The position numbers and the translations under genes are program-made. Below are positions 31,076-40,079 of a stretch of 64,000 nt of DNA, piece by piece. Location: contig NZ_CM001489.1 in assembly GCF_000262465.1 (NCBI RefSeq), forward strand, positions 4,277,851-4,341,850. Reading direction: 5' to 3'. Numbering within the stretch: position 1 is the first letter of the stretch; each line of letters starts with the position of its first letter. The notes below the pieces were generated by a model. It was given only the letters and a program-made list of their open reading frames with translations, made no database searches and was not told where the DNA came from. The stretch is from Frankia sp. QA3. Its GTDB lineage: Bacteria; Actinomycetota; Actinomycetes; Frankiales; Frankiaceae.

Positions 31076-32911
31076 GTGAGCCCCCACCCCCGTCCGGCGC
31101 TGATGCCACCCACCCCGCGTACCCCGCCCGACCGGCGGCACGTGCGCGGGGGACCACCGGCGCCGGAGCCACTTGCGGCGCCCGCTCGGCCAGCGCCACC
31201 GCGCCCAGCACCACCGCGCCCAGCACCACCGCGCCCAGCCCGGCCGGCCGGGCTGTACCGCCCGAGCGGCCCACGCGGCCGGCCCGCGCGGCAGCGGCCG
31301 CTGCCGCCGGAGCTCGATCCCCGCCGGCGACGCCGGCACCGCTCGGTCCTGCGCCGCTTGTCGCTCATCGTCACCGGCCTGCTGTCCGTGCTCGTCCTGG
31401 GGATGTGCTCGCTGGGTTGGGCCGCCTACCGGCACTTCGACGACGCCCTCACCCGCGTGAACTGGGACGTCGAAGGCGCCCGACCGGCGGGTGCGGCAGG
31501 CGAGCAGAACATCCTGCTGCTCGGTGACGACAGCCGGGCGGGCACAAACGGAGAGTACGGCGTCGTGGACGGGGTGCGATCGGATACGACGATCATCGCC
31601 CACTTCGCCAGGGACGGCTCCGCGACCCTGCTGTCCTTTCCCCGCGACATGCTCGTGCCGGTCGTGCCCCCCGCACAGGCCGTGGCCCGGGACGGCCGCG
31701 CGAAGCTGACCGAGGTGCTCCAACTGGCGGACGTGCCCGGCCTCGTCACCACGCTGGAATCGCTCACCGGCCTGAAGATCGATCACACGATCTCGATCAA
31801 TCTCGCCGGGTTCCGGACGATGACGGACGCGGTGGGGGGCGTCACCGTCTGCGTGACGCCGTTGCCTGACGGGAGCACCCGCAACCTGCACGACACGATG
31901 TCCGGCTGGAACGGCCGCCTCGGTGAGAACCGCCTGAACGGCAATCAGGCGCTCGCCTTCGTCCGTACCCGCTACGCCCTCGGTGACGAGCGGCTGCGCG
32001 TCCTGCGCCAGCAGCAGTTCCTCGCCAAGCTCCTGGCGACGGCGACCAGCGCGGGCGTACTCACCAACCCCGCAAAGATCACCGCGCTGCTCGGCGCGGT
32101 CGGCGGGGCGCTCAGGGTGGACCAGGGGCTCGACCAGACCGCGCTGCTCACCCTGGCGAAACGGGCCAGCGGGCTGAGCGCGGGCGGGGTCCGCTTCGTC
32201 ACGGTCCCCACCCGGGTGGCGCTGCCCGTCGACGGCGCCGTCGACGGGATGGGGACGATCCCACCGCACGGTGCCGTGCTCGTCGCCGACCAGGCCGGCC
32301 TCGCCCAGGTGCTGGCGCCGCTGCGGCCCGCGGGCAGCGCACGGCCAGCCGCGGCCACCCCCGACCCCACCGGGATCACGGTCGACCCCGCCGGGATCAC
32401 GGTCGCCGCCGTCCGCAACGCCTCGGGGCGTACGGGCCTCGCCGCCGCCACGGTCGACGCGCTGCGGTCGCTCGGATTCACTGGACCGATGACGACGGCG
32501 ACGACGACCGGTCAGACGCTGACCGAGATCCACCATCCCCCGGGCCAGCAGGCCGCGGCGCGCACCCTGGCCGCCCGGCTGCCCGGCGGCCTGCTTGTCG
32601 AGGATCCCGCACGGACCGGGGACGGACTCGTCGTCGTCCTCGGCTCCGCGTTCGCGGGGCTGGCGACCACCTCCGACCCAGGCGCGGCAGGCCCAGGCAG
32701 CGAGTGGACGACAGCGGCCACCGCTACCACGACGGGTGGCATGGCAACGGTTGCCACTCCATCCGCCGCGGGTGCAGGTGCCGTGGGGACAGGTGCCGTG
32801 GGGACAGACGGCGCGGGGACAGACGGCGCGGGGACAGACGGCGCGGGGACGGGTGCCGGCGTCGCCGGTGCCTCGATGCCGCCGGCCGCCGACACCTCCT
32901 GCACGCCGTGA
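31076..32911 (+). CDS. Second LCP-family protein with LytR_C domain
   Basis: Protein of 611 aa from GTG 31076; the true start could lie later, because the first 95 residues are Pro/Arg repeats. Helix at about 100-122 (RLSLIVTGLLSVLVLGMCSLGW), LCP domain from ILLLGDDSRAG through RSDTTII, SFPRDMLV and GGVTVCV. LytR_C near 440-520 (VAAVRNASGRTGLAAATVDAL). The tail is made of TDGAG repeats. Similar over its domains to the LCP at 24.6-26.2 kb, so the locus has two. GTGA overlap couples it to the TIGR03089 gene. Confidence 0.9.
   Translation: MSPHPRPALMPPTPRTPPDRRHVRGGPPAPEPLAAPARPAPPRPAPPRPAPPRPARPAGLYRPSGPRGRPARQRPLPPELDPRRRRRHRSVLRRLSLIVTGLLSVLVLGMCSLGWAAYRHFDDALTRVNWDVEGARPAGAAGEQNILLLGDDSRAGTNGEYGVVDGVRSDTTIIAHFARDGSATLLSFPRDMLVPVVPPAQAVARDGRAKLTEVLQLADVPGLVTTLESLTGLKIDHTISINLAGFRTMTDAVGGVTVCVTPLPDGSTRNLHDTMSGWNGRLGENRLNGNQALAFVRTRYALGDERLRVLRQQQFLAKLLATATSAGVLTNPAKITALLGAVGGALRVDQGLDQTALLTLAKRASGLSAGGVRFVTVPTRVALPVDGAVDGMGTIPPHGAVLVADQAGLAQVLAPLRPAGSARPAAATPDPTGITVDPAGITVAAVRNASGRTGLAAATVDALRSLGFTGPMTTATTTGQTLTEIHHPPGQQAAARTLAARLPGGLLVEDPARTGDGLVVVLGSAFAGLATTSDPGAAGPGSEWTTAATATTTGGMATVATPSAAGAGAVGTGAVGTDGAGTDGAGTDGAGTGAGVAGASMPPAADTSCTP
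31195..31239 (+). repeat. 15-bp in-frame tandem repeat, LCP N-terminus
   Basis: Three 15-bp units (31195-31209 slightly divergent, 31210-31224, 31225-31239) encode APPRP repeats before the membrane helix. Confidence 0.85.
32777..32851 (+). repeat. 15-bp in-frame tandem repeat, LCP C-terminus
   Basis: Five 15-bp units in two variants (two GAVGT-type, three DGAGT-type) at the extracellular C-terminus of the second LCP protein. Confidence 0.88.
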
Positions 32912-33861
32912 CCGGGGCACCGCGGCTGGTACCCGCGGCCCGACTGCTGGGACCGGCGGGCACGGCCGGTCCGCCGGACGGGGACGTCCCCGCGGGAGTG
33001 CGCGGCATCGCCAGCCTGCTCGCCCACCGGCTCGCCACCGACCCAGCCCGGCCGCTGGTGACCTTCTACGACGACGCGACCGGCGAGCGGCTGGAGTTCT
33101 CCGCCACCACGCTCGACAACTGGGTCGCGAAGACCGCGAACATGCTCGTCGACACTCTCGGGCTCGGTGCCGGCGACCGCATCGGGGTCGACCTGCCGAC
33201 CCACTGGCTCGGCCTGGTCATCCCGCTCGCCGGCTGGTCGGCGGGGTTGGAGGTCGTCCTCGCCGCCGCCCGCGAGAGCGACGGCGCGGGCGCGCAGGCC
33301 GCGGGCTCGACGCTACCGCCGACGACCCGGCTCGGCGCGCTGTTCGTGGCCGAGGATCGGCTCGACGCGACCGCCCATCTGGTGGTCGACGAGACGGTGG
33401 CCCTGTCGCTACGCCCGCTGGGTGGCCGCATGCTGCGGCCGGTTCCGGGCGTACTGGACTACTCCGCCGAGGTCCCTGCGCACGGCGACCGTTTCGCCCC
33501 GCCGCCGCCCCCGCCGGAGCAGGCCGAGCTGCTGCGGGCCGGCGCACGGACCGCGGCGGCCTGGGGGCTGGGGCCCGCGGACCGGGTCCTGTCCACCGCA
33601 CCGGTGGCGACGACCGAGGGGCTCCTCGGAGGGCTGCTCGCCCCGCTGGTGGCCGGCTCGTCGATCGTGCTCTGCCGGCGCCTCGACCCCGCCGCGCTCA
33701 CCCGGCGGATCGCGACCGAGCGGGTCACCGCCATCGCCGCCGCCGCGCCCGCCCCGGCCGGCGGACCCGGTGGCGCGGGCCCCGGGGATGCCGCCGTCCC
33801 CGACCAGATCACGCTCGCGGGCCCGGGCGTGCGGGCGCTGCGCCTCCCCCTTCTCGGGTGA
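32908..33861 (+). CDS. TIGR03089-type protein (truncated AMP-binding-like)
   Basis: Protein of 317 aa, GTG overlapping the LCP stop. Resembles the N-terminal half of acyl-adenylating enzymes: LLAHRLATDPARPLVTFYDD, ANMLVDTLGLGAGDRIGVDLP and a DRVLSTAPV segment. The ATP-binding and C-terminal lid motifs of active ANL enzymes are not visible. This matches the small actinobacterial family usually annotated TIGR03089, of unknown function and typically beside an LCP gene, as here. It may have a structural or binding rather than a catalytic role (inference). Confidence 0.85.
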   Translation: MTGAPRLVPAARLLGPAGTAGPPDGDVPAGVRGIASLLAHRLATDPARPLVTFYDDATGERLEFSATTLDNWVAKTANMLVDTLGLGAGDRIGVDLPTHWLGLVIPLAGWSAGLEVVLAAARESDGAGAQAAGSTLPPTTRLGALFVAEDRLDATAHLVVDETVALSLRPLGGRMLRPVPGVLDYSAEVPAHGDRFAPPPPPPEQAELLRAGARTAAAWGLGPADRVLSTAPVATTEGLLGGLLAPLVAGSSIVLCRRLDPAALTRRIATERVTAIAAAAPAPAGGPGGAGPGDAAVPDQITLAGPGVRALRLPLLG

Positions 33862-33946
33862 TGCCCGATGGGGCCGACGTGGCGGCCGACGCCGGAGGGT
33901 AGCTATTACTCTCGTCAACCGGTGGCTCCCTGTGCGCAACGACGGG

Positions 33947-33976
33947 GCGCAGGGGATCCACGCCGATCCCCTGCGC
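33947..33976 (+). promoter_or_regulatory. 12-bp perfect hairpin next to the Shine-Dalgarno of the UDP-sugar dehydrogenase gene
   Basis: Arms 33947-33958 and 33965-33976 are exact complements with a 6-nt loop. The stem ends 3 nt before GGAGG (33980-33984) and 16 nt before the GTG at 33993. It could end transcription of the upstream operon or control translation of the dehydrogenase. No U-tract. Confidence 0.6.
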
Positions 33977-33992
33977 AGCGGAGGTGCCGAGC

Positions 33993-35327
33993 GTGAGCAG
34001 GTCCACCGATCCGCGGATCAGCGTCGTCGGCACGGGCTACCTCGGCGCGACCCACGCCGTGTGCATGGCCGAGCTGGGCTTCGACGTGATCGGCGTCGAC
34101 ATCGACGCCGGCCGGATCCGGCGGCTGTCCGCCGGCGAGGTGCCGTTCTACGAACCGGGTCTCGAGGCGCTGCTGCGCAAGAACCTCGAGGCCGGGCGGC
34201 TCACATTCTCGGGCTCGCTGGCCGAGGCGGTCGACCGGGCCGACGTGCACTTCATCTGCGTCGGAACGCCGCAGCGGCCCGACAGCGGCGCGGCGGACCT
34301 GCGCCACGTCGAGGCAGCGGTGAGCGGGCTGATCACGGCCGGGCTGGGCCCCGACGCCCTCGTGGTCGGCAAGTCGACGGTGCCCACGGGCACGGCCGCC
34401 CGCCTCGCCGCGAAGCTCACTGCGGGTGCGCCCGGCGCGGAGCTCGCCTGGAATCCCGAGTTCCTACGGGAGGGTTTCGCCGTCGACGACACCCTGCGCC
34501 CGGACCGGCTGGTCTTCGGTGTCGCCCCGGGCGGCACGGCGGAGCGACGGCTGCGGGCGGTCTACGCCCGGATGATCGACAACGGTACCCCCGTCATCGT
34601 CACCGACCACACCACCGCCGAGCTCGTCAAGGTCGCCGCGAACGCCTTCCTCGCGACGAAGATCTCCTTCATCAACGCCATGGCCGAGGTGTGCGAGGCG
34701 GCCGGCGGCGATGTCGTCGAGCTGGCCAGCGCGCTGGCGCATGACGCCCGGATCGGGCACCGATACCTCCAGGCGGGCATCGGATTCGGTGGCGGTTGCC
34801 TACCCAAGGACATCCGGGCGTTCCAGGCCCGCGCCGACGAACTGGGGGTCGGCCGGGCGCTGGCGTTCCTCGGGGAGGTCGACGCCGTCAACGTCCGGGC
34901 GCGGGCGCGGGTGGTGGCGCTGGCCCGGGAGGCACTGGGCGGCTCGCCGGCGAACCGGATGGTGGGTGTGCTCGGCGCCGCGTTCAAGCCCAACTCCGAC
35001 GACATCCGCGACTCGCCGGCCCTGGACGTGGCCGAGGCGCTGCGCCGCGCTGGAGCCCACGTGTCGGTCTACGATCCGGCGGCCGTGGTGAACGCCCGCA
35101 CCTGCCACCCGAACCTGCGCTTCACCGACTCGGTGGTCGGCGCGGTGGTCGGCGCCGAGGTCGTGCTCGTCCTCACCGAGTGGCACGAGTTCCGGGAGCT
35201 CGATCCGGCCGTGCTGCGGCCGCACGTGGCGCGGCCCGTCGTCATCGACGGCCGGGGAGCCCTCGATCCGCAACGGTGGCGGGCGGCCGGCTGGACCTAC
35301 CGAGCCCTGGGCCGGCCGTGGCGTTGA
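33993..35327 (+). CDS. UDP-glucose 6-dehydrogenase family protein
   Basis: Protein of 444 aa. I take GTG 33993, 8 nt after GGAGG; a GTG at 33984 overlaps the SD itself. It oxidises a UDP-hexose to the uronate with 2 NAD+. N-terminal Rossmann ISVVGTGYLGATHAVCMAELG, FICVGTP, and substrate site WNPEFLREGFAVDD. Central helices carry the ELVKVAANAFLATKISFINA lysine region. Catalytic cysteine C269 in GFGGGCLPKD. The C-terminal NAD-like domain contains GAAFKPNSDDIRDSPAL. Complete. UDP-glucuronate would feed the envelope glycan locus; a related UDP-sugar substrate cannot be excluded. Confidence 0.93.
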   Translation: MSRSTDPRISVVGTGYLGATHAVCMAELGFDVIGVDIDAGRIRRLSAGEVPFYEPGLEALLRKNLEAGRLTFSGSLAEAVDRADVHFICVGTPQRPDSGAADLRHVEAAVSGLITAGLGPDALVVGKSTVPTGTAARLAAKLTAGAPGAELAWNPEFLREGFAVDDTLRPDRLVFGVAPGGTAERRLRAVYARMIDNGTPVIVTDHTTAELVKVAANAFLATKISFINAMAEVCEAAGGDVVELASALAHDARIGHRYLQAGIGFGGGCLPKDIRAFQARADELGVGRALAFLGEVDAVNVRARARVVALAREALGGSPANRMVGVLGAAFKPNSDDIRDSPALDVAEALRRAGAHVSVYDPAAVVNARTCHPNLRFTDSVVGAVVGAEVVLVLTEWHEFRELDPAVLRPHVARPVVIDGRGALDPQRWRAAGWTYRALGRPWR

Positions 35328-35354
35328 CCGCGCCGGTCGGGCCGGTCAGGGCGA

Positions 35355-35996
35355 TCAGGCCAGGACCTCTACCAGCCCACCGGTCTCGACCTGGTAGACG
35401 AACCCGCGGACCGAGGTCGTAGCCTGCAGGAACGGCGAGGAGCGCAGAATCCGCAGCGACAGGCGCACGTCGTCCTCCACGTTCGCGAACGCCTGCACCG
35501 ACCACTCGGGGCGCACGCCGGTGTCCCGCTCCAGCTGGTCGCGGAAGCCGTCGTCGGTGATCTTCTCCAGGCCGCAGGAGGTGTGATGCAGGAGGATGAT
35601 CTCCGTCGTGCCGAGCACGTTCTGGCTGACCGCGAGCGAGCGTACGACGTCCGTGGTGATGACGCCGCCGGCGTTGCGCAGGATGTGCGCGTCCCCCTCG
35701 GTCAGGCCGAGCAGCGCCTCGACGTTGATCCGAGCATCCATGCACGCGACGACCGCGACGCCCAGGCGCGGGCGCGCGGCCGGGGATGCGGGCAGGCCGG
35801 CCTCCTGCCGCCGGGCCGGGTTGCCGGCCGCGTAGGTCAGCAGCAGCTCCGTCACGGTGGCCGTGCCGCCTACCGGTCCCGCCGGGCGATGCCGGTCCGC
35901 GTGCACGTCGGCGGCCACCTCGGCCGCGCTCTGGTACTCGGTCGACGTCGACATCAGCCGCGCGACCGACTGGTGAAAGAGATCATAGTGGTCCAT
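35355..35996 (-). CDS. Beta-class carbonic anhydrase
   Basis: Protein of 213 aa, full length. Zinc ligands and dyad are all present: C85, D87 and R89 in CMDAR, H138 and C141 in HHTSCG. RNAGGVITTDVVRSLAVS is the family helix preceding them. Catalyses reversible CO2 hydration in the cytoplasm, here possibly supplying bicarbonate, for instance to the acyl-CoA carboxylase encoded 10 kb away (inference). The start could also be the Met at residue 15. It converges on the dehydrogenase gene. Confidence 0.94.
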   Translation of the reverse strand: MDHYDLFHQSVARLMSTSTEYQSAAEVAADVHADRHRPAGPVGGTATVTELLLTYAAGNPARRQEAGLPASPAARPRLGVAVVACMDARINVEALLGLTEGDAHILRNAGGVITTDVVRSLAVSQNVLGTTEIILLHHTSCGLEKITDDGFRDQLERDTGVRPEWSVQAFANVEDDVRLSLRILRSSPFLQATTSVRGFVYQVETGGLVEVLA

Positions 35997-36324
35997 CCTC
36001 CCGATCGATGGTGCCCGTGCTCCCGCGTAGTCAGGATGCCGCCCACCTACCCAGGTTCGTCAATGTTCCGCCCATTCGGCGAGGTTGCGCCGCTCACGTT
36101 GCCCATCACAGCGGAACAGTCGCATCACTCATCGTAGGCCGGGGAACACTTCTCCGGTGACTCGACCACGGCCCGGTAGGCTACCCATCACCGCACGCAG
36201 TCGGGTCCCCGGTCTCGACCGGGGCGGCGATCGCGCCGGCAACCCCGTCCGAGGGGGTGGCCCCGAGCCGAAGCGGAGGCAGCCGGTACTCTCCTCGAGT
36301 GGTAAGAATCGAACGAGGTCGCCT
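35997..36324. other. Intergenic region with a small hairpin
   Basis: About 330 bp between the divergent carbonic anhydrase and GtrA genes. It holds a 7-bp perfect stem with tetraloop at 36207-36224 (CCCCGGT-CTCG-ACCGGGG), otherwise no recognisable feature. Promoters for both genes must lie here. Confidence 0.45.
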
Positions 36325-36837
36325 GTGGTGAGGCACCGGCAGACACGCTCGCCGATGCAGGTACTCATCCACGAGATGGGCAAGTTCGGGCTGGTCGGCG
36401 GCGTCTGCTATGCCATCGACTTCCTGGTTTCGAACCTGTGTCACACGCTTCTCGGAATGGGTCCGCTCAGCGCGAAGACCGTCTCCACGGTGGTTGCGGC
36501 CACCTTTTCCTACATCGGAAACCGGCAGTGGTCTTTCAACCACCGCGCCCGGACCGGTCTACGCCGTGAGTACACCCTCTTCGTGATCCTGAATACCGTT
36601 GGCCTGCTGATCGCGCTCGGCTGCCTCGGGTTCGCCCGGTACGTGCTGGACCTGCGGGGCGTGCTCGCCTTCAACCTGTTCGGCAACGTCATCGGTACCG
36701 GGCTGGGCACGGTGTTCCGCTTCTGGGCATACAAGAAGTGGGTGTTCCTGCACCCTGACCACCCCAAGGCCGTCATGAACACCGGCACCGACCAGGAGGA
36801 CCATCGTCCGGTCCCGGAGCACGCCGGCCGGATCTGA
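36325..36837 (+). CDS. GtrA-family membrane protein
   Basis: About 170 aa with four hydrophobic segments: KFGLVGGVCYAIDFLVSNL, TVSTVVAATFSYIGNRQWSF, LFVILNTVGLLIALGCLGF and LFGNVIGTGLGTVFRFWAYKKWVF. GtrA proteins are thought to flip or present polyprenyl-phosphate sugars for envelope glycosylation. The FxxYKKWVF ending and IGNRQWSF are family hallmarks. The GTG at 36325 follows GAGG; GTG 36328 and ATG 36355 are alternatives. A short charged tail follows. Confidence 0.88.
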   Translation: MVRHRQTRSPMQVLIHEMGKFGLVGGVCYAIDFLVSNLCHTLLGMGPLSAKTVSTVVAATFSYIGNRQWSFNHRARTGLRREYTLFVILNTVGLLIALGCLGFARYVLDLRGVLAFNLFGNVIGTGLGTVFRFWAYKKWVFLHPDHPKAVMNTGTDQEDHRPVPEHAGRI

Positions 36838-37424
36838 CCTTCGCCCCATCCCGGAGCCCACCTCGCGCCCAGGAGCCGGCGCCGGCAGGCCTGGCCGACC
36901 TGGTCGTCGGGATCCGGCCGAGCTACCGGCAACCCTCGCGCGGCGACAGGTGTCGCCGCAGTGCCTGCCGACCCGCCGACAGGCCGGCGCCGTCGACCAG
37001 GCTGGATCCCCGCGACGGTCTTCGCCACCGCCCGCGCAGGATCGGCCCGGACCCGCCCGGGCGGGACAACCCCGGCCCGACTCCGGGCCGCCATACCGGC
37101 CCAGGGCGGCACACCGATGGGCGCCCCACCTCGGACCGGCCTCACCGGCGCCGACACACCACACCCCGGTGTCCACCCGGGGTCACGAACGGGTAGACGC
37201 CGCAGGCCGGCCACCCGCGAGGCAGGCAAGTCTGGTCCCGTCCGGACACCTGGAAGCACCATCCGCTCCGGCGCCAACCCGTACTCGAAGCATCCCCGGT
37301 GAGTTACGCTCTGCGGACCAAACCGGCGCTGCGCGTTCACGGTCATCCACCAGGCGTCACTGTTCGACTTCCGGAACGCACGCGACAGGCGCCGGCCGGT
37401 CCGCAGCTGTCGGGAGAAGGTGCC
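36838..37424. other. Gene-free region with terminator-like hairpin
   Basis: About 590 bp between gtrA-like and tetR genes. The only clear structure is the 9-bp hairpin at 36940-36959. Open frames here have no recognisable product and no good ribosome sites. The last 100 bp should contain the tetR promoter. Confidence 0.5.
36940..36959 (+). terminator. Hairpin downstream of the GtrA gene
   Basis: GCGGCGACA and TGTCGCCGC are perfect complements separated by GG, 103 nt after the stop. GC-rich and without a U-tract, as common in actinomycetes. Confidence 0.4.
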
Positions 37425-38021
37425 GTGACCCAGTCCTCGCTCGCGTCGCCGCGCTCAGGCGGCCGGCCTCGCGACGAGAGCCGGGACCATGCGATCCGAG
37501 CGGCCACGCTGGACCTGCTCGCCGAACTCGGATACGACGGCGTGACGATGGACCGGGTGGCGGCCCGCGCCCGTGCCGGCAAGGCCACGATCTATCGGCG
37601 GTGGCCGTCGAAACTGGCGATGGTGATGGATGCGATCAATGCCTTCGCCGAGGAACGCATGCCGACTCCGGACACGGGTTCCCTGCGGCTGGACATCATC
37701 GAATTCCTGACTTCCTTTCACGAGGCCATCCGCGGCGATCGCGGGCGGATCATCGCGGAGCTGATCTCGGAAATGCCCCGCAATCCTGATCTGCGGGACG
37801 CGCTGCGCGGCGGACTCTGGACACAACGCGAGGCGAGTTCCCACGCCATCGTCGAACACGCGATCGCCCGTGGGGAACTCCGCCCGGACGTCGATCGCGC
37901 GGTACTCATGGAGATCGGCACCGCCATCATCCTGCAGCGCATACTCCTCACCGGCGAACCCGTCGACCGAGCGTTCCTGGAGTCGATCGTGGACGACATC
38001 GTCATCCGATACGCCGCCTGA
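37425..38021 (+). CDS. TetR-family transcriptional regulator
   Basis: Protein of 198 aa, GTG 37425 after GAGAAGG. Helix-turn-helix within residues 17-65: SRDHAIRAATLDLLAELGY, then VTMDRVAARARAGKATIYRRW. The C-terminal helical domain (TetR_C_11-like, EIGTAIILQRILLTGEPVDRAF) follows. No adjacent exporter or enzyme. The nearest downstream gene is the first Cys4 membrane protein, 358 bp away on the same strand, so regulation of that cluster is possible but unproven. Confidence 0.9.
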   Translation: MTQSSLASPRSGGRPRDESRDHAIRAATLDLLAELGYDGVTMDRVAARARAGKATIYRRWPSKLAMVMDAINAFAEERMPTPDTGSLRLDIIEFLTSFHEAIRGDRGRIIAELISEMPRNPDLRDALRGGLWTQREASSHAIVEHAIARGELRPDVDRAVLMEIGTAIILQRILLTGEPVDRAFLESIVDDIVIRYAA

Positions 38022-38379
38022 ACCGGCCCCGGACGCCCGGCGGTTCCGCCGGCCCACCCCCACCCCAGGCGGCCGGCGTGGACCGGTGCGGAGCCACCGG
38101 TCGGGCGGAGGGCCGCCAGCGGCAACCGCATCCGCGGACGGGGAGCGGTCACCAGCTACCACGGGTACGTCGAGAAGACGACCCCCCCTTCCTTCCGGAA
38201 GCAAAGGCCCTACCATCAGCAGCGGACCCGATCTGGGACGAAGACCTGGTTTGTCCCTCCCGGCCGCGACGGGCGTGGGCGAAGCGGGGCGACCGGCCAC
38301 CACGAAGCCGTCTCGGCCAGCTGGGCAGGCGGGACGGGCGCGGGGGCAGGGGCGCCTTCGCGCGGCACAGGAGGACCTC
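38022..38379. other. Intergenic region between tetR and first Cys4 gene
   Basis: About 360 bp. A short stem-loop (CCGGCGG-TT-CCGCCGG, 38037-38052) lies 15 nt after the tetR stop and may terminate it. Nothing else is recognisable until the AGGAGG before 38380. Confidence 0.5.
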
Positions 38380-39837
38380 ATGCAGTCACCGGGCCCAGGC
38401 CCCCAGGACCCGGACGCCGAGACCCGACGGGTCGATCGAACACCAGCCGGTTCCCGCCCGGACGCGGGCTACCCGGGCGGTTACGAGCCGGACGACGATG
38501 CGGAGAGGACCCGCCTGGTCGGCGAGAACCCCGCCGGCTACCAGCCCGGCCACCCCGGGGGCTGGCCGCCGGTCGGCCAGCCGCCCACGTCCATGGGCGC
38601 AGGATTCCCGCCCGCCGCAGCGGGCCGCCCGCTCAATGATCCTTACGGCCGCGGCGATCCGCGCAACCGCGATGATCCCTACGGCCGCGAAGACCGCTAC
38701 GGTCATGGCGACCCCCACCGCCGCGAGGACCCGTACGGCGAGGACGCGCAGACCCGGATACTGCCAGACGGTGCGGGAGGCGCATACCCGTCCGGATCGT
38801 CCGGCGGGCAGAACCGGAATCCAGGCGCGGACGAGTACCCGCCGACCACGGTCTATCCGCCAGCAGGGGGATACGGCCCGGGGCCCGGGGCCGGCGGCCC
38901 GAGCGGTCCGGACAGCGATGGCTACGGTGGCTCACCCGGGTACCAGCCCTTGGGCTACCCGCCACCAGGCGGCTACCTACAGCCGGGCGCCGACTACGGT
39001 CAGGGATACCAGCAGCAGGGCTACCAGCACGGCTACCCGGGGCCCGACGACTACCAACAGCAGGGCTACCAGCAGCAGGGCTACCAACAGCAGGGCTATC
39101 CGGCGCCTGACGGATATCAGCAGGGCTACCCACCGGCTTGGGCATACGGGGCGGGCCCACCTCCCGGTTCCGGACCCGGAGGTGGGCCTCCCCCAGCCGG
39201 CTCCGGTCGCCGGAGGATGATCATAATCGGCGCGACCGTCGTCGCCGTGCTGCTGCTCATCGTCATCCCGATCGTGCTGCTGACCGGCGGATCCGACGAC
39301 GGGAAACCGGTGGCGACCGTCTCAACCTCCCCCAGCGCCTCGCCGGTCGCGTCGGCCACACCCTCAACGACGCCTACCTCCTCGCCGAGCCCGTCACCGA
39401 GCGCGTCCGCGGAGTTGACCCCGGCCGAGAACGCGCTGCTGGCCAAGCTCGACTCGTCGGCGATGACCGACTGCAAGCCCAACAGCGACGTCGAGGGCGA
39501 CCACATCCTGGCCTCGCTGTTCTGCAACTCCGACGACGGCAAGGTCGTCGCCGCCTACGCCTACGCCACCGCCGGTGACCTGACAAGCGACATCGGCGTG
39601 CGCAAGTCGCGGGTCACCGCGCCCAACGGCAAGTGCAAGGAGGGCGGCAGCGAGATCTTCACCTGGAACTTCGACCAGAGCAAGACCCAGGGCACCGCAG
39701 TCTGCACGGAGCGGCAGAACGGTCACTTCATCTTCTGGTCCTACGACGACAAGCTGGTCTCGTTCATGGCGACCGGAACCGACGGCGTCGCTTTGTATGA
39801 ATGGTGGAGCGGCTTCGACCCGGTGCCGCAGAGCTGA
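38380..39837 (+). CDS. Single-pass membrane protein with Gln/Tyr/Gly-rich cytoplasmic region and external four-cysteine domain (paralogue 1)
   Basis: Protein of 485 aa, ATG after GGAGG. Residues 1-280 are disordered: RxDDPYGRED-type repeats, then Gly/Pro/Tyr and QQGYQQ repeats, like low-complexity assembly segments. One helix follows at about 286-308 (RMIIIGATVVAVLLLIVIPIVLL), a Ser/Thr/Pro linker, and an external domain at about 350-485 with C365, C382, C419 and C442. Conserved with the next two genes: DC near the domain start, W after the third Cys, FWSYDDKLVSF, and terminal EWWSGFDPV. Two disulfides are likely (inference). No known function recognised; the architecture suggests a sensor or envelope-assembly protein. 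Confidence 0.88.
   Translation: MQSPGPGPQDPDAETRRVDRTPAGSRPDAGYPGGYEPDDDAERTRLVGENPAGYQPGHPGGWPPVGQPPTSMGAGFPPAAAGRPLNDPYGRGDPRNRDDPYGREDRYGHGDPHRREDPYGEDAQTRILPDGAGGAYPSGSSGGQNRNPGADEYPPTTVYPPAGGYGPGPGAGGPSGPDSDGYGGSPGYQPLGYPPPGGYLQPGADYGQGYQQQGYQHGYPGPDDYQQQGYQQQGYQQQGYPAPDGYQQGYPPAWAYGAGPPPGSGPGGGPPPAGSGRRRMIIIGATVVAVLLLIVIPIVLLTGGSDDGKPVATVSTSPSASPVASATPSTTPTSSPSPSPSASAELTPAENALLAKLDSSAMTDCKPNSDVEGDHILASLFCNSDDGKVVAAYAYATAGDLTSDIGVRKSRVTAPNGKCKEGGSEIFTWNFDQSKTQGTAVCTERQNGHFIFWSYDDKLVSFMATGTDGVALYEWWSGFDPVPQS
39052..39096 (+). repeat. 15-bp in-frame tandem repeat (YQQQG)
   Basis: Three 15-bp units (39052-39066, 39067-39081, 39082-39096), with a fourth related copy at 39007-39021. They encode YQQQG in the low-complexity region of Cys4 paralogue 1. 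Confidence 0.88.
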
Positions 39838-40079
39838 TCCGGCCGCAGCCGATACCAGCTCAGGCCACCGGCCAGGGCCCAGAACGAGGTGTCCGGAGCA
39901 CGGTAGGAGGCGCGGTCGGACAGCGGGCTCCCCCTATCCCGGCCGCATGCCTGCTGCCACGCGTCTGGGCGGGTGGTGATAGGGCGGCATTTGTTGCGCA
40001 GTAGCCCCATACCGCCAGTATTCGCAGGATGGTGCGCCTACTCTGGGGACCGCACCCGTCACCCATCTCGGGAGGAACC

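Noticed and set aside
36301..36345. Possible tRNA-like sequence (AATCGAACGAGG)
   Set aside because: No acceptor or anticodon stems can be folded around it. I saw no tRNA or rRNA gene in the window.
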